Shown: positions 45,469-55,491 of the stretch, piece by piece
Numbering within the stretch: the stretch's first letter is position 1
Layout: every line of letters begins with the position of its first letter
NCBI GenBank assembly: GCA_963767645.1
Contig: CAVYEW010000008.1
Location: 372,001 to 436,000 of the forward strand
Source: DATFDN01 sp963767645
GTDB taxonomy: Bacteria; Pseudomonadota; Alphaproteobacteria; Acetobacterales; Acetobacteraceae
Length of the DNA: 64,000 nucleotides
Reading direction: 5' to 3'
Notes under the pieces: generated by a model
Told to the model about the DNA's origin: nothing
Seen by the model: only the letters and a program-made list of their open reading frames with translations
Databases searched by the model: none
Position numbers and translations under genes: made by a program

Positions 45469-46713
45469 GCGCGCCCGCCAACATCGCCGTCAACGCGGAG
45501 CGGTTGTGGGCGTCGATCATGGAAACGGCGACGATCGGCGCCACGCCGAAGGGCGGCATCAAGCGGTTGACGTTGACCGACCTCGACCAGCAGGTGCGCG
45601 ACTGGTTCCGCGCCGCCTGCGAAGCGGCCGGCTGCACAGTGGCGGTGGACGAGATGGGCAACATGTTCGCCCGCCGCCCCGGCCGCGACAATGCGCTGCC
45701 GCCGGTTGCGATGGGCAGCCATCTCGACACGCAGCCCACGGGCGGCAAGTTCGACGGCGTCATCGGTGTGCTGTCCGGACTGGAGATTATCCGCACGCTT
45801 AACGATCTTGGCGTCGAGACCCATGCGCCGCTTGAAGTTGTGAACTGGACAAATGAGGAAGGCAGCCGGTTCGCACCGGCGATGATGTGCTCCGGCGTGT
45901 TCGCGGGCGTCTATACGCGCGAATATGCCGATAGCCGCGAGGATCGTGACGGCAAGCGGTTCGGCGGCGAACTGGAGCGCATCGGCTATCGCGGTGCGGA
46001 GACATGCGGCGCGCGCAAGCTTGGCGCGCATTTCGAGCTGCACATCGAACAGGGGCCGATCCTGGAGGCCGAGGGCAAGACCATCGGCATCGTCACCGGC
46101 GTGCAGGGCATGCGCTGGTTCGACGTGATTGTCACCGGCAACGAGGGCCACTCCGGGTCCACGCCCATGAACCTGCGCCGTGACGCAATGCTGGCCGCCG
46201 CGCGGATCATCGAGGCGGTGAACGAAATCGCGATCCGGCATCAGGGCGTCGGCACGGTTGGTCTGGTCGAATGCCGTCCGAACAGCCGGAATGTCATTCC
46301 CGGCAGCGTGTTCTTCAGCATCGATTTCCGCCATCCCGATGACGCGGCGGTGGCGCTGATGGAACAGGACGTGCGTGCGCGCATTGCCGCGATCGCGGAG
46401 GCGAGCCGGGTGGAGGTGGCGATCGAGCGGGTCTTTGACAGTCCGGCGGTGGGCTTTGATTCCGACTGCGTGGGCGCGGTGCGGCGTGCCGCCGAGGCGT
46501 TCGGCTATCCCGCGCGGGAGATCGTCTCCGGTCCTGGACATGATTCCTGCTACGTTGCGCGCGTGGCACCGACCTCGATGATCTTCGTGCCGTGCGAAGG
46601 CGGGCTGAGCCACAACGAGCTGGAGAAGACCGAGCCGGAGCAGGTGACGGCCGGTGCCAATGTGCTGCTGCGCGCGGTGCTCGACATGGATCAGCGCCTT
46701 GCCGAGCGGGCGC

Positions 46714-46724
<11 letters not shown>
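45465..46724 (+). CDS. Zn-dependent N-carbamoyl amino acid hydrolase (beta-ureidopropionase type, AmaB/HyuC family)
   Basis: 419 aa. M20-type amidohydrolase: GSHLDTQPTGGKFDGVIG (metal His and Asp), NEEGSRFAPAMMCSG, ELHIEQGPILEAEGKTIGIV, the dimer-domain GNEGHSGSTPMNLRRDA and the late metal ligand region SHNELEKTEPEQV. In this setting it should cut N-carbamoyl-beta-alanine (or the methyl analogue) to the beta-amino acid, CO2 and ammonia. Start overlaps preA (ATGA). It completes the reductive pathway with PreTA and the dihydropyrimidinase. Confidence 0.92.
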
Positions 46725-47540
<816 letters not shown>

Positions 47541-47541
<1 letters not shown>

Positions 47542-48407
47542 TGCGCGCCATGATGGGAAAGGCAGCGCCGATCCTGGCCGTCCTCGCGGTGGTGTTGGCG
47601 GTCTGGTACGCGGGCGCGGTGCTGCTGAACCTCGACCTCGCGCGCAACCTCGCCGATGATGGGGCGACGAGCTGGGACATTGCTCAGTCGACGCTCGCGC
47701 TCGACCGCCCGCTGCTGCCGGCGCCGCACCAGATCGCGGGTGAGATGTGGAGCAGTATTTTTGGTGAGCCGGTCGCCAGCCCGAAAAGCCTGATTTACCA
47801 CGCCAGCGTCACCGCCTCTGCCGCCGCTGCAGGCTTCGTGTTCGCGCTGGTGCTGGGCATCGGCCTCGCCGTCGGCATCGTGCATGTGCGCGTGCTCGAA
47901 CGCTCGCTGATGCTGTGGATCATCGCGAGCCAGACCGTGCCGGTGCTGGCGATCGCGCCAATGGTCGTGGTCGCGCTTGGCAACATGGGATTGACCGGGT
48001 TCCTGCCGAAAGCGCTGATCTCGGGCTATCTGAGCTTCTTTCCCATCGTTACGGGCATGGTGAAGGGGCTGCGCTCGCCCGATCCGTTGCAGCGCGACTT
48101 GATGCGCACCTACAGCGCGAGCGAAAGCCAGGTGTTCCGCTATCTGCGCTGGCCGGCGTCGTTAGGCTTCCTGTTCCCGAGCGTGAAGATCGCAGCCTCG
48201 CTGGCACTGGTCGGCGCGGTCGTCGCGGAGCTGCCGACGGGCGCCCAGGCGGGTCTTGGCGCGCGGCTGCTCACCGGCTCCTACTACGGCCAGACGCTGA
48301 TGATCTGGTCGGCGCTGATCGCGGCATCGCTGCTGGCACTGCTCGCGATCGTCGTGGTCGACTTGGCACAGGCCGCGCTGGTGGCGCGGCGTGGCGGGCG
48401 GCTGTGA
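47541..48407 (+). CDS. ABC transporter permease (first of two)
   Basis: 288 aa with about six membrane helices. The cytoplasmic coupling loop is YSASESQVFRYLRWPASLGF followed by LFPSVKIAASLALVGAVVAE, typical of SsuC/TauC/ThiX permeases. An N-terminal periplasmic stretch (residues ~30-70) is longer than in its neighbour. The ATG overlaps the ATPase stop (TGATG), and its own stop overlaps the second permease by 4 bp. A pair of different permeases implies a heterodimer. Confidence 0.88.
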
Positions 48408-49237
48408 CGGCGGCGCTGCTGCTGGCGATCCTGCTCGGGGGTGCGCTCGCTCTGCTGCTGCTCTCGCGCCATGAGGGGCGCTTGGGGCAGGTCGCGACGC
48501 CGCTGCTGTTCGGCCTGTTGCTGCTGGCACTGTGGCAGGTCGCGTGTGACGGCTACGCGATCCCGAAGATCCTGCTGCCTGGCCCGGTCGCGATCGGCCG
48601 CGCGATCGGTCGCGGCCTGCCGACGCTGGGCGCTGATTTCGTGCAAACTTTCCTGCGCTCGGTCGTGCCGGGCTGGCTGATCGGCTGCGGCGCCGGCCTG
48701 CTCGCCGCGCTCGCGCTAGACCGATCGCCGTTCGTGCGCGCCGGCGTGCTGCCGCTCGGCAGCCTCGTCTCCGCCATGCCGATCGTCGGCATCGCGCCGA
48801 TCATGGTCATGTGGTTCGGCTTCGGGTGGCAGAGCAAGGCTGCTGTCGTCGTGGTAATGACGTTCTTTCCGATGCTGGTCAACGCGGTGGCAGGGTTGGA
48901 GAGCACGGGAGCGATGGAGCGCGACCTGATGCGCAGCTACGGCGCCGGCTACTGGCCGACGATGCTGAAGCTGCGACTGCCGAACGCGTTGCCGTTCATC
49001 TTCACCGCGCTGAAGCTGAACTCGACGCTCGCGCTGATTGGCGCCATCGTCGCTGAGTTCTTCGGCACGCCGATCGTCGGCATGGGCTTCCGCATCTCCA
49101 CGGAGGCCGCGCGGATGGACATGGACATGGTGTGGGCCGAGATCACGCTCGCGGCGGTGATCGGCTCGGCGAGTTTCGCGGCGCTGGCGCTGATCGAGCG
49201 CGCAGCGACGTTCTGGCACCCGTCATTCCGCGAGTAG
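48404..49237 (+). CDS. ABC transporter permease (second of two)
   Basis: 277 aa from a GTG overlapping the first permease. Segments VPGWLIGCGAGLLAALALDR, MPIVGIAPIMVMWFGFGWQS, the EAA-like loop YGAGYWPTMLKLRLPNALPF and IGAIVAEFFGTPIVGMGFRI fit the same family as the upstream permease. The two proteins share the fold but only moderate similarity. The binding protein starts 19 bp further on. Confidence 0.88.
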   Translation: MTAALLLAILLGGALALLLLSRHEGRLGQVATPLLFGLLLLALWQVACDGYAIPKILLPGPVAIGRAIGRGLPTLGADFVQTFLRSVVPGWLIGCGAGLLAALALDRSPFVRAGVLPLGSLVSAMPIVGIAPIMVMWFGFGWQSKAAVVVVMTFFPMLVNAVAGLESTGAMERDLMRSYGAGYWPTMLKLRLPNALPFIFTALKLNSTLALIGAIVAEFFGTPIVGMGFRISTEAARMDMDMVWAEITLAAVIGSASFAALALIERAATFWHPSFRE

Positions 49238-49256
49238 GGCAGGTGGGAGGGAGCAC

Positions 49257-50267
49257 ATGAGGAAGTTGCTGTTGGCGGCTGCGGCGGCGGCATTCGCGCT
49301 GGCCGGATCAGGGCCCACGCGCGCCGCCGATCCGGTGACGATCCAGCTTAAATGGGTCGCCGACGCGCAGTTCGCCGGCTACTACGTTGCGCAGGCGAAG
49401 GGCTACTACAAGGATGCTGGACTCAATGTGACGATCAAGCCGGGCGGGCCCGACATCGCGCCGGAGCAGGTGATTGCCGGCGGGGGTGCGGACGTGATCG
49501 TGGACTGGATGCCGGCCGCGCTCGCCGCGCGCGAGAAGGGCGTGAGGCTGGTCAACATCGCCCAGGTGTTCCAACGGTCGGGCCTGGAGCTGACCTGCCG
49601 CAAGGACAGCGGCGTGCGCACGCCGGCCGACTTCAAGGGCAAGACTCTCGGCGTCTGGTTCGCCGGCAACGAGTATCCGTTCCTCGCCTGGATGGCGAAG
49701 CTCGGCTATGGCACCAATGGCGGACCGGACGGCGTGACGGTGCTCAAGCAGGGCTTCAACGTCGATCCGCTGCTGCAGAAGCAGGCGGCCTGCATCTCCA
49801 CAATGACCTACAACGAATACTGGCAGCTTATTGAAGCTGGGATGAAGCCGGAGCAACTGATCGTCTTCAAGTATGAGAATGAGGGCGTGGCGACGCTGGA
49901 GGATGGCCTCTACACGACGGACGCGAAGCTCAAGGATTCGGCAACGCTTGACCGGCTGACGCGCTTCACCAAGGCGTCGCTGAAGGGCTGGCAGTACGCG
50001 ATCGATCATCAGGACGAGGCGGTGAAGATCGTGCTGGCCGCCGACACCACCGGCGCGCAGACCAAGATACACCAAACTCACATGATGGGTGAGGTCGCTA
50101 AGCTGGTCGACGCTGGCAGCACCGGGCACGGTCTCGGCTATCTGGCCCCCGCCGCCTACGAGCGCACTGTAAGCGTGTTGCTCTCGTCAAAGTCGGATCC
50201 AGTGATCACCAGGCAGCCGGAAGGTGCTTGGACGCACGAGGTGTGGGACAAGACGGGCGGCAAGTAA
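49257..50267 (+). CDS. ABC transporter substrate-binding protein, NMT1/THI5-like
   Basis: 336 aa with a signal peptide (KLLLAAAAAAFALAGSGPTR). The mature part reads VTIQLKWVADAQFAGYYVAQ, AKGYYKDAGLNVTIKPGGPD, GADVIVDWMPAALAAREKGV and SGLELTCRKDSGVRTPADFK, the NMT1/THI5 pattern of ThiY and related proteins that bind pyrimidines such as formyl-aminopyrimidine or HMP. Given the genes upstream, uracil, thymine or a related pyrimidine is the likely ligand. GGAGGGAG precedes the ATG. Confidence 0.88.
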   Translation: MRKLLLAAAAAAFALAGSGPTRAADPVTIQLKWVADAQFAGYYVAQAKGYYKDAGLNVTIKPGGPDIAPEQVIAGGGADVIVDWMPAALAAREKGVRLVNIAQVFQRSGLELTCRKDSGVRTPADFKGKTLGVWFAGNEYPFLAWMAKLGYGTNGGPDGVTVLKQGFNVDPLLQKQAACISTMTYNEYWQLIEAGMKPEQLIVFKYENEGVATLEDGLYTTDAKLKDSATLDRLTRFTKASLKGWQYAIDHQDEAVKIVLAADTTGAQTKIHQTHMMGEVAKLVDAGSTGHGLGYLAPAAYERTVSVLLSSKSDPVITRQPEGAWTHEVWDKTGGK

Positions 50268-50285
50268 GCGCAGTACCGCGGCTAC

Positions 50286-50945
50286 AGAACTCCATCGCAT
50301 CCCGCAATTCTGGCACGGAGCCGGCGGCGTGTCCGACAGCAGCGAGGTACGAAAGTCCTGGTAGAGCGGGCTGTTCCAGATCTCTCGGAGGTTCTGCTGC
50401 GTCGCGTCGCCCAGCGTGTAATTGCTGTATCCACGCACGGAGAATGGCGCAATGCAGCAGGGCAGCGCCCGGCCATGAGCTGTGAAATACATCAGCGACC
50501 AGGGCCGGCGGCATGTCGCCTAGGCGCGGTCTTCCTGGCGCCTGAGGCTCAGCCCAGGTTCGGTGGCGCCGGAGGCGTCGAGCATCACGCTCAGGCTGGC
50601 ACCTACCGCCTGGGCGGCCTCGATCGCTACCCGCTCCTCGGCCTGCGTGCTCTCGAACAGAGACTGCTCGGCGCTGGCCAAGCCGCGGCCTTGCTCGTCG
50701 AATACGAGGCGCTGCAGGTGCTCTTCGGTGACGCCCATCTCGGCGGCGAGCGCACGAAGGCGGGAAGCTGCTCCACCGTCTCCTTCAGCCCGGTCAGCCA
50801 AAGAGACACACGCGGCGTGGTCGCGCCGACCTGCTTCTGATACGCGACGAACTTGCCGACATCGCGCACAATGCGATGAAAAAAGTCCTTGCCGCGCACC
50901 TTGAGGTACGATTTCCGATCCGCCGCGTCCAGAGATACGCCGAGC
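50286..50945 (-). pseudogene. C-terminal half of a radical SAM/SPASM protein, broken
   Basis: From about 50945 a frame reads VSLDAADRKSYLKVRGKDFF and VAYQKQVGATTPRVSLWLTG, as in the second half of a radical SAM barrel. Near VEQLPAFVR one base is missing and the frame moves (LAAEMGVTEEHLQRLVFDEQ, then ASGATEPGLSLRRQEDRA). A TAG at 50520-50522 interrupts it. The same frame then continues into a SPASM end: CRRPWSLMYFTAHGRALPCC, GYSNYTLGDATQQNLREIWN, CQNCGMRWS. The SAM-binding CxxxCxxC part is absent. The 5' half was lost in the join to the DUF1223 gene. Confidence 0.75.
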
Positions 50946-51320
50946 CAGGATTGCCTCGATCGCCGGGCGACTGGAGCCGACCACATCGTGCTGGCCGTCT
51001 ATCACCATGGCAGGGGTGTACACCTCGGGGCTGACCGACAGGGCGACGTAACGGCGCTGCCGCTCGGTGGCGCCCGCGAACGAAAACGGATCCTGCCAGC
51101 CGAGATTGTTCCAGTAGGTGACATGGAACGTCAGCGGCAGAAGATCCGGGCGGCTGCGGGCAAAGTCGGCGACGATCGCGTCCGCGGGCGGGCAGGACGA
51201 ACAACCCTGGGACGTGAACAGCTTCACGACCACCGGGCGCTTGCCAGCGTGCGCCCACGCGAACGCGGGCATCAGGCACCCGACCCCGAGAGCAAGCCCA
51301 GCCGCCACTTTCAATTTCAT
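50940..51320 (-). pseudogene. DUF1223 (thioredoxin-fold) protein, 3' part replaced
   Basis: The ATG at 51320 starts a signal peptide (LKVAAGLALGVGCLMPAFAW) and the DUF1223 opening VVVKLFTSQGCSSCPPADAI with the CxxC motif, then LPLTFHVTYWNNLGWQDPFS, RQRRYVALSVSPEVYTPAMV and IDGQHDVVGSSRPAIEAILA. DUF1223 proteins have about 220-260 residues; similarity ends after ~125, where radical SAM sequence begins in another frame. The open frame runs on to 50520 but the product would be a chimera. It is probably non-functional. Confidence 0.75.
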
Positions 51321-51491
51321 GCCCCCTTGGCGGCGCGCGTCGCTCGCCATACCGGTCTCGGTCAGGATCTGCCGCACACCTGTTCGGGCGGGAACGCCCT
51401 CGCGACCACGCCGAGGCTGATACGGTCGCTGAGACGAACGCCGGTTTGCAGGCAGCTGGAGCCTGTCCGTCTATCTGAAACAGTACCAGAG

Positions 51492-52091
51492 CTAAGCCGA
51501 TCTCACTCTGGGTAGCCGGCCGACGCGGCCGAGACCCAGTGCTTCCAGTCCCAGGCTGTACCCCGGCGGATCGGCCATGAACAGCCATTCGATGAGGACC
51601 AGGAAGAAATAGGTCCAGGGCCACTCGTGGGGTGCGTTATAAAGCCCGAGCCACAGGTTGACGGCCATCAGTAAACCGATGAGCGAGCTGAGCCGGGTCA
51701 GCGTGCCCAGTATCAGCGAGGCGGCGATGGCGACCTCGACCGCGTACTGAAGCGGGCCGAAGATGCCGATATGCGGGATCGCGATGTCGCGGACCAGGGT
51801 GCTTTGCAGCATGAACGCCGAATGGTCCACCATCTTCTGCATCCAGTAGATGAGCCCGCCATAGTCGGGCGGCACCTTCCACAGCGATTGCTGCCACCAC
51901 ATCACTCCCACGAAATACCGGGCCACCCAGACCGCCAGATGCCGGGCCGAGCGCTGCGCTGGATCGCGGCGCCAAGCGCTCCAGGCGATGGCGATGCTGC
52001 CCAGCAGCAGCAGCAGCCAGAACGGCACCGTCAGCCAGCTCGCCTTGGTCAGGAACATGGCCGCGTCGTGGAACGGATTCTGGCGCATCAT
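51492..52091 (-). CDS. DoxX/DoxD-like membrane protein
   Basis: 199 aa with four or five membrane helices: LTVPFWLLLLLGSIAIAWSA, VWVARYFVGVMWWQQSLWKV, FGPLQYAVEVAIAASLILGT, LIGLLMAVNLWLGLYNAPHE, WTYFFLVLIEWLFMADPPGY. The WWQQSLWKVPPDYGG segment and the helix order fit the DoxX/DoxD (thiosulfate:quinone oxidoreductase small subunit-like) family. Many homologues have no known role. The start (two ATGs in a row) overlaps the stop of the truncated phosphorylase gene by 4 bp. Confidence 0.82.
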   Translation of the reverse strand: MMRQNPFHDAAMFLTKASWLTVPFWLLLLLGSIAIAWSAWRRDPAQRSARHLAVWVARYFVGVMWWQQSLWKVPPDYGGLIYWMQKMVDHSAFMLQSTLVRDIAIPHIGIFGPLQYAVEVAIAASLILGTLTRLSSLIGLLMAVNLWLGLYNAPHEWPWTYFFLVLIEWLFMADPPGYSLGLEALGLGRVGRLPRVRSA

Positions 52092-52700
52092 CGGCCTCTT
52101 GCCCAAGGGGAAGCAACGGTGCGGGGCGCTGTCCGCGCGGCCTCCATCTCCCGCCAGGCCCGCGCGGCAGCCGCCAAGACCTGCAGTACGTCGTCCGTGC
52201 CGTTGGCCTCGCCCTTCTCGAAATTGCCTTCCACCTGCGCGAGCTGATTGGTCACGTGGGCGAGACATAGTCCCGGGCGCCCACGGGCCTGCGCGAAGGC
52301 ATAGAGCGCTGCCGCCTCCATCTCCACCGCCATTGCCCCCGCGTCTCGCGCGCGGGCGATGGCTGCCTCGGTCTCGCGGAACGGCGAATCGGTGGTCCAG
52401 CTGGCGCCGCGATAGACCGGCGGCCCCGCCGCATTCAGTGCCGGGAGGAGCGTCTCGACAAGCTGCGCCGGCGCGGCGGCGAAGCGCGCCGGAAGCAGGT
52501 AGTGGCAGCTCGTGCCCTCGTCGCGCAGCGCCCGCTCGATCAGCACGAAATACGGCGTCGGTCCGCTTGGCACGATCTGCCCCGCCGACGTGATGCTGAT
52601 CAGGAATCGGCAGCCGGAGACGAAGAGCTGCTCGGCAACCAGCACGGTGAAAGGTGCGCCGACGGCGCAGCCGATAACACCGAACCGCTCGCCGCCGGTC
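52088..52700 (-). pseudogene. Nucleoside phosphorylase-like protein, 5' end missing
   Basis: The frame shows ERFGVIGCAVGAPFTVLVAE, LFVSGCRFLISITSAGQI, the phosphate/ribose region VYRGASWTTDSPFRETEAAI and AMAVEMEAAALYAFAQARGR, typical of the purine/uridine phosphorylase fold. Full-length relatives have ~70 more N-terminal residues. Here the sequence upstream of about 52700 belongs to an unrelated membrane-protein frame, so a deletion removed the original start. An ATG at 52645 could still give a 185-aa product, probably inactive. It is coupled to the DoxX gene. Confidence 0.7.
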
Positions 52701-52878
52701 GGCTGCGGAGCGTCTCACGGACTGCAACGGAGTAGAGCACCCCTGCCACCGCCACAAGCGCCACGAACACATACGCGGCCCACAGCAAGGGTAAGGTGAT
52801 CGCACCCGGCCGGTGCAGAGAGAGCCCTGCCAGCGTCAGTGCGAGCAGCAGTGCCCCGAGCGCGGCAAGACGCTTCAT
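52600..52878 (-). CDS. Small membrane protein with chimeric C-terminus
   Basis: 92 aa from the ATG at 52878. Two hydrophobic segments are clear (LAALGALLLALTLAGLSLHR and LLWAAYVFVALVAVAGVLYS). After VAVRETLRS the frame runs into the former phosphorylase gene and becomes a Ser/Ala/Pro tail that looks like an out-of-frame reading. The first ~55 residues may be the original short protein or the start of a longer lost one. No function can be given. Confidence 0.4.
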   Translation of the reverse strand: MKRLAALGALLLALTLAGLSLHRPGAITLPLLWAAYVFVALVAVAGVLYSVAVRETLRSRPAASGSVLSAAPSAHLSPCWLPSSSSSPAADS

Positions 52879-53259
52879 GCCTGCTCTAGAAGCCGGGGTT
52901 CGAGCCCGAGTCGCCGGAAACCGGACGCTGTGGCCGGAGCGGAATACGCCGCCGTTCCGGGAAGGGATTGCGGCCTTTCCCGCCATGCCCATGAGCGTGG
53001 TGTTGCCTCATCGAGCAATGTGGCCGGCCCTCTCCCATCGATTGGACGACGCGACAGTCCGTGCCGCCTCGCCGTCCTCTATTCGTTGCCGCCAGCGCCG
53101 TGGTTACACGGCGGCATCACGCAGCGCGCGGCCGTTTCCCGGCGCGCGCCTCCCTGGTAGCCCGCCATGGACGGTGGCGAAGGGTCCGCGTGTAACCTGG
53201 TGCCGAGCGTCAGCGAAAGAGACCATGACAGGCTCCTGCCACAGCGAGAAGGATACGCC
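52879..53259. other. Gap of 381 bp without a convincing gene
   Basis: I find no protein with recognisable features on either strand. It should hold the promoter for msrB; I could not pick out a reliable one. A frame open upstream of the msrB ATG reads as low-quality sequence. Confidence 0.5.
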
Positions 53260-53748
53260 ATGACGACGCGCAGACTGTTGTTGGCCAGTGGCTCTACGCT
53301 TGGGCTGCTGCTAGGTCTGCGGGCTTTTCGTGGCGGCGCCCGCGCCGGAGCCCCCGAGGCATTCGAGCTGACGCGAACCGACGCGGAATGGCGCCGCCGT
53401 CTCGCACCGGACCAGTATGCCGTTCTGCGCGGGCGTGGGACGGAGCCGCCGTTCTCCAGCCCGCTCGACCATGAGACCCGCGCCGGCCGCTACAACTGCG
53501 CCGGCTGCGCGAATCCGCTCTTTTCTGCGGAAACCAAGTTCGACAGCGGCACAGGCTGGCCCAGCTTCTGGCAGCCGCTCGACCAGGCGGTGGACACGTC
53601 CGAGGACAACGGCTTCCTTATGCGGCGCGTCGAGGTCCACTGTCCCCGCTGCGGCGGCCATCTCGGTCATGTCTTCGACGACGGACCGCGCCCGACCGGC
53701 CTACGCTACTGCATGAATGGCGCCGCGCTGACGTTCCAGGCCGCCTAG
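53260..53748 (+). CDS. msrB: Peptide-methionine (R)-S-oxide reductase, exported
   Basis: 162 aa with an N-terminal export signal (TRRLLLASGSTLGLLLGLRA, with a twin-Arg-like start). The MsrB fold follows: AEWRRRLAPDQYAVLRGRGT, zinc cysteines in CAGCANPLFS and CPRCGGHLGHVF, SGTGWPSFW, and the catalytic cysteine in LRYCMNGAAL. It repairs oxidised methionine, here in the periplasm. A stand-alone msrA for the same compartment follows 42 bp later. Confidence 0.93.
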   Translation: MTTRRLLLASGSTLGLLLGLRAFRGGARAGAPEAFELTRTDAEWRRRLAPDQYAVLRGRGTEPPFSSPLDHETRAGRYNCAGCANPLFSAETKFDSGTGWPSFWQPLDQAVDTSEDNGFLMRRVEVHCPRCGGHLGHVFDDGPRPTGLRYCMNGAALTFQAA

Positions 53749-53790
53749 CGAGCCCGCACCCTCCTCTTACGGTAACTGGAGACATGGTCC

Positions 53791-54525
53791 ATGCCCCATC
53801 CCCTTACCCGCTCTCTGCGTTCCAAGCTGTTCGCCGCCGCCGCTGCCGTCGCGATCCCCGCGGCTGGCCTCGTCCTGCTCTACCAACCGACTAGCGCAGC
53901 CGACGAGCCGCGGGCCCTGCCGGCCCCGGTGGTGGATGCACACCCAACCGACATGCACGCGCCGCAGACTGCGGTGCTGGCGGGCGGTTGCTTCTGGGGC
54001 GTGCAGGGCGTGTTCCAGCACATCCGCGGCGTCGAGCGCGTGGTCGCCGGCTATTCGGGCGGTGCGGCGGACACTGCCGACTACGAGGCCGTCAGCACCG
54101 GCGCGACCGGCCACGCCGAAGCCGTGCAGATCACCTATGACCCGGCGCAGATCTCCTACGGCGAGATCCTGCGCATCTTCTTCTCCGTCGCGCTGGATCC
54201 GACCGAGATTAACCGCCAGGGGCCTGACTGGGGCACGCAATACCGATCGGAGATCTTCGTCGCCACGCCGGAGCAGGAGCAGGTCGCGCGCGCCTACATC
54301 GCGCAGCTCGGTCAGGCGCACGCGTTCAGCCGGCCGATCGCGACCCGCATCGATCCGCTGGCCGGCTTCTACCCGGCGGAGGCTTACCATCAGGACTACC
54401 TGACCCGGCATTCGGACAACCCCTACATTGTCGTCAATGACTTGCCGAAGGTGCGCGACCTGCGGCGCTTGTTTCCCGACAGCTACGCCGAGCAGCCGGT
54501 GCTCGCGCTGCGGTCGGCATCCTGA
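53791..54525 (+). CDS. msrA: Peptide-methionine (S)-S-oxide reductase, exported
   Basis: 244 aa. A signal/anchor (LFAAAAAVAIPAAGLVLLY) is followed by MsrA: AVLAGGCFWGVQGVFQHIRG with the catalytic Cys in GCFWG, VVAGYSGGAADTADYEAVST, GHAEAVQITYDP, and FYPAEAYHQDYL. It reduces the S-epimer that MsrB cannot. The two genes form an envelope oxidative-repair pair, as PilB-like and secreted Msr sets do in other bacteria. Confidence 0.94.
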   Translation: MPHPLTRSLRSKLFAAAAAVAIPAAGLVLLYQPTSAADEPRALPAPVVDAHPTDMHAPQTAVLAGGCFWGVQGVFQHIRGVERVVAGYSGGAADTADYEAVSTGATGHAEAVQITYDPAQISYGEILRIFFSVALDPTEINRQGPDWGTQYRSEIFVATPEQEQVARAYIAQLGQAHAFSRPIATRIDPLAGFYPAEAYHQDYLTRHSDNPYIVVNDLPKVRDLRRLFPDSYAEQPVLALRSAS

Positions 54526-54673
54526 CTGGCGGCAGGCGGCGGCGGACATGGAAACGAACAAGCAGTGATCCTTTAAGGAGCGCACCGCGAAGGATGCGCC
54601 GACACGGTGGTCGAGCGCCTTTCCTCACTCTCGGGAAACTGAATTGTCCGTCGATGTGAGTGGCCGGTGGGAG

Positions 54674-55432
54674 ATGATCGTGTCGAGTGCTCTTGACCTG
54701 TCGTGTGCCATCGGGGTGATGGCGAAAGCACCCCAGACTGGTCGTTCCAAGACCCGGCTATGCCCGCCGCTCCGTCCCGAACACGCCGCCGCGCTGAGTG
54801 CCGCCTTCTTGCGGGATACAACAGAGAACGTGGCAATCGCCGCGCAGTCGGCACCTATCGCCAGCTATGTTGCCTATGCCCCGGCCGGAACGGAAGCGCT
54901 CCTTCGAGGTCACATCGCCGACGGCGCGGTGTTCCTATTGGCGGATGGCAGCGCGCCAGCTCCGGAGGGCGTTCATGGCCTTGGTAGATGTTTGCTGCAC
55001 GCCATCCAAGGCATGCTCGCCCGAGGCCATCACGCCGCATGCGTCCTGAGCTCGGACAGTCCCACACTGCCGACCGCGTTCCTCGTCCGAGCCTCGGAAG
55101 TCCTGCTAGCGTCCGGGGGCCGCGCAGTGCTTGGTCCTGCCAAGGACGGCGGCTATTATCTGTTGGGAGTGAAAGCGCCGCACGCCGCGCTGTTTACCGA
55201 TATCGCCTGGAGCACAGAGACCGTCGCCGAGCGGACGCGCGCCCGCGCTCGCAACATCGGGCTGGAACTGGTCGAACTCGATGCATGGTACGATGTCGAT
55301 GACGCTGCCACTCTCGACATGCTCCTCCGCGAGCGCCGGGGATACGCCGCTCCGGCAACGAACAAGGTGATTGATCGCCTATTTCTGCATCGGCCGTTCT
55401 CAGCCCGGACGCTTCATGGGGCCGCGGAGTGA
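54674..55432 (+). CDS. TIGR04282 family glycosyltransferase-like protein
   Basis: 252 aa from the ATG at 54674 (a TTG 30 bp upstream is the alternative). AIGVMAKAPQTGRSKTRLCP is the nucleotide-sugar-like start of this family, with ACVLSSDSPTLPTAFLVRAS, AVLGPAKDGGYYLLGVK and LELVELDAWYDVDDAATLDM further on. The fold is that of GT-A/nucleotidyltransferases; the natural substrate is not established. The DAWYDVDD end is characteristic. Confidence 0.87.
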   Translation: MIVSSALDLSCAIGVMAKAPQTGRSKTRLCPPLRPEHAAALSAAFLRDTTENVAIAAQSAPIASYVAYAPAGTEALLRGHIADGAVFLLADGSAPAPEGVHGLGRCLLHAIQGMLARGHHAACVLSSDSPTLPTAFLVRASEVLLASGGRAVLGPAKDGGYYLLGVKAPHAALFTDIAWSTETVAERTRARARNIGLELVELDAWYDVDDAATLDMLLRERRGYAAPATNKVIDRLFLHRPFSARTLHGAAE

Positions 55433-55491
55433 GCTGCCCGCATGCGTGCGGTATCCTGGAGGAGGCGAGCATTGGTGCGCATCATGCCTCC

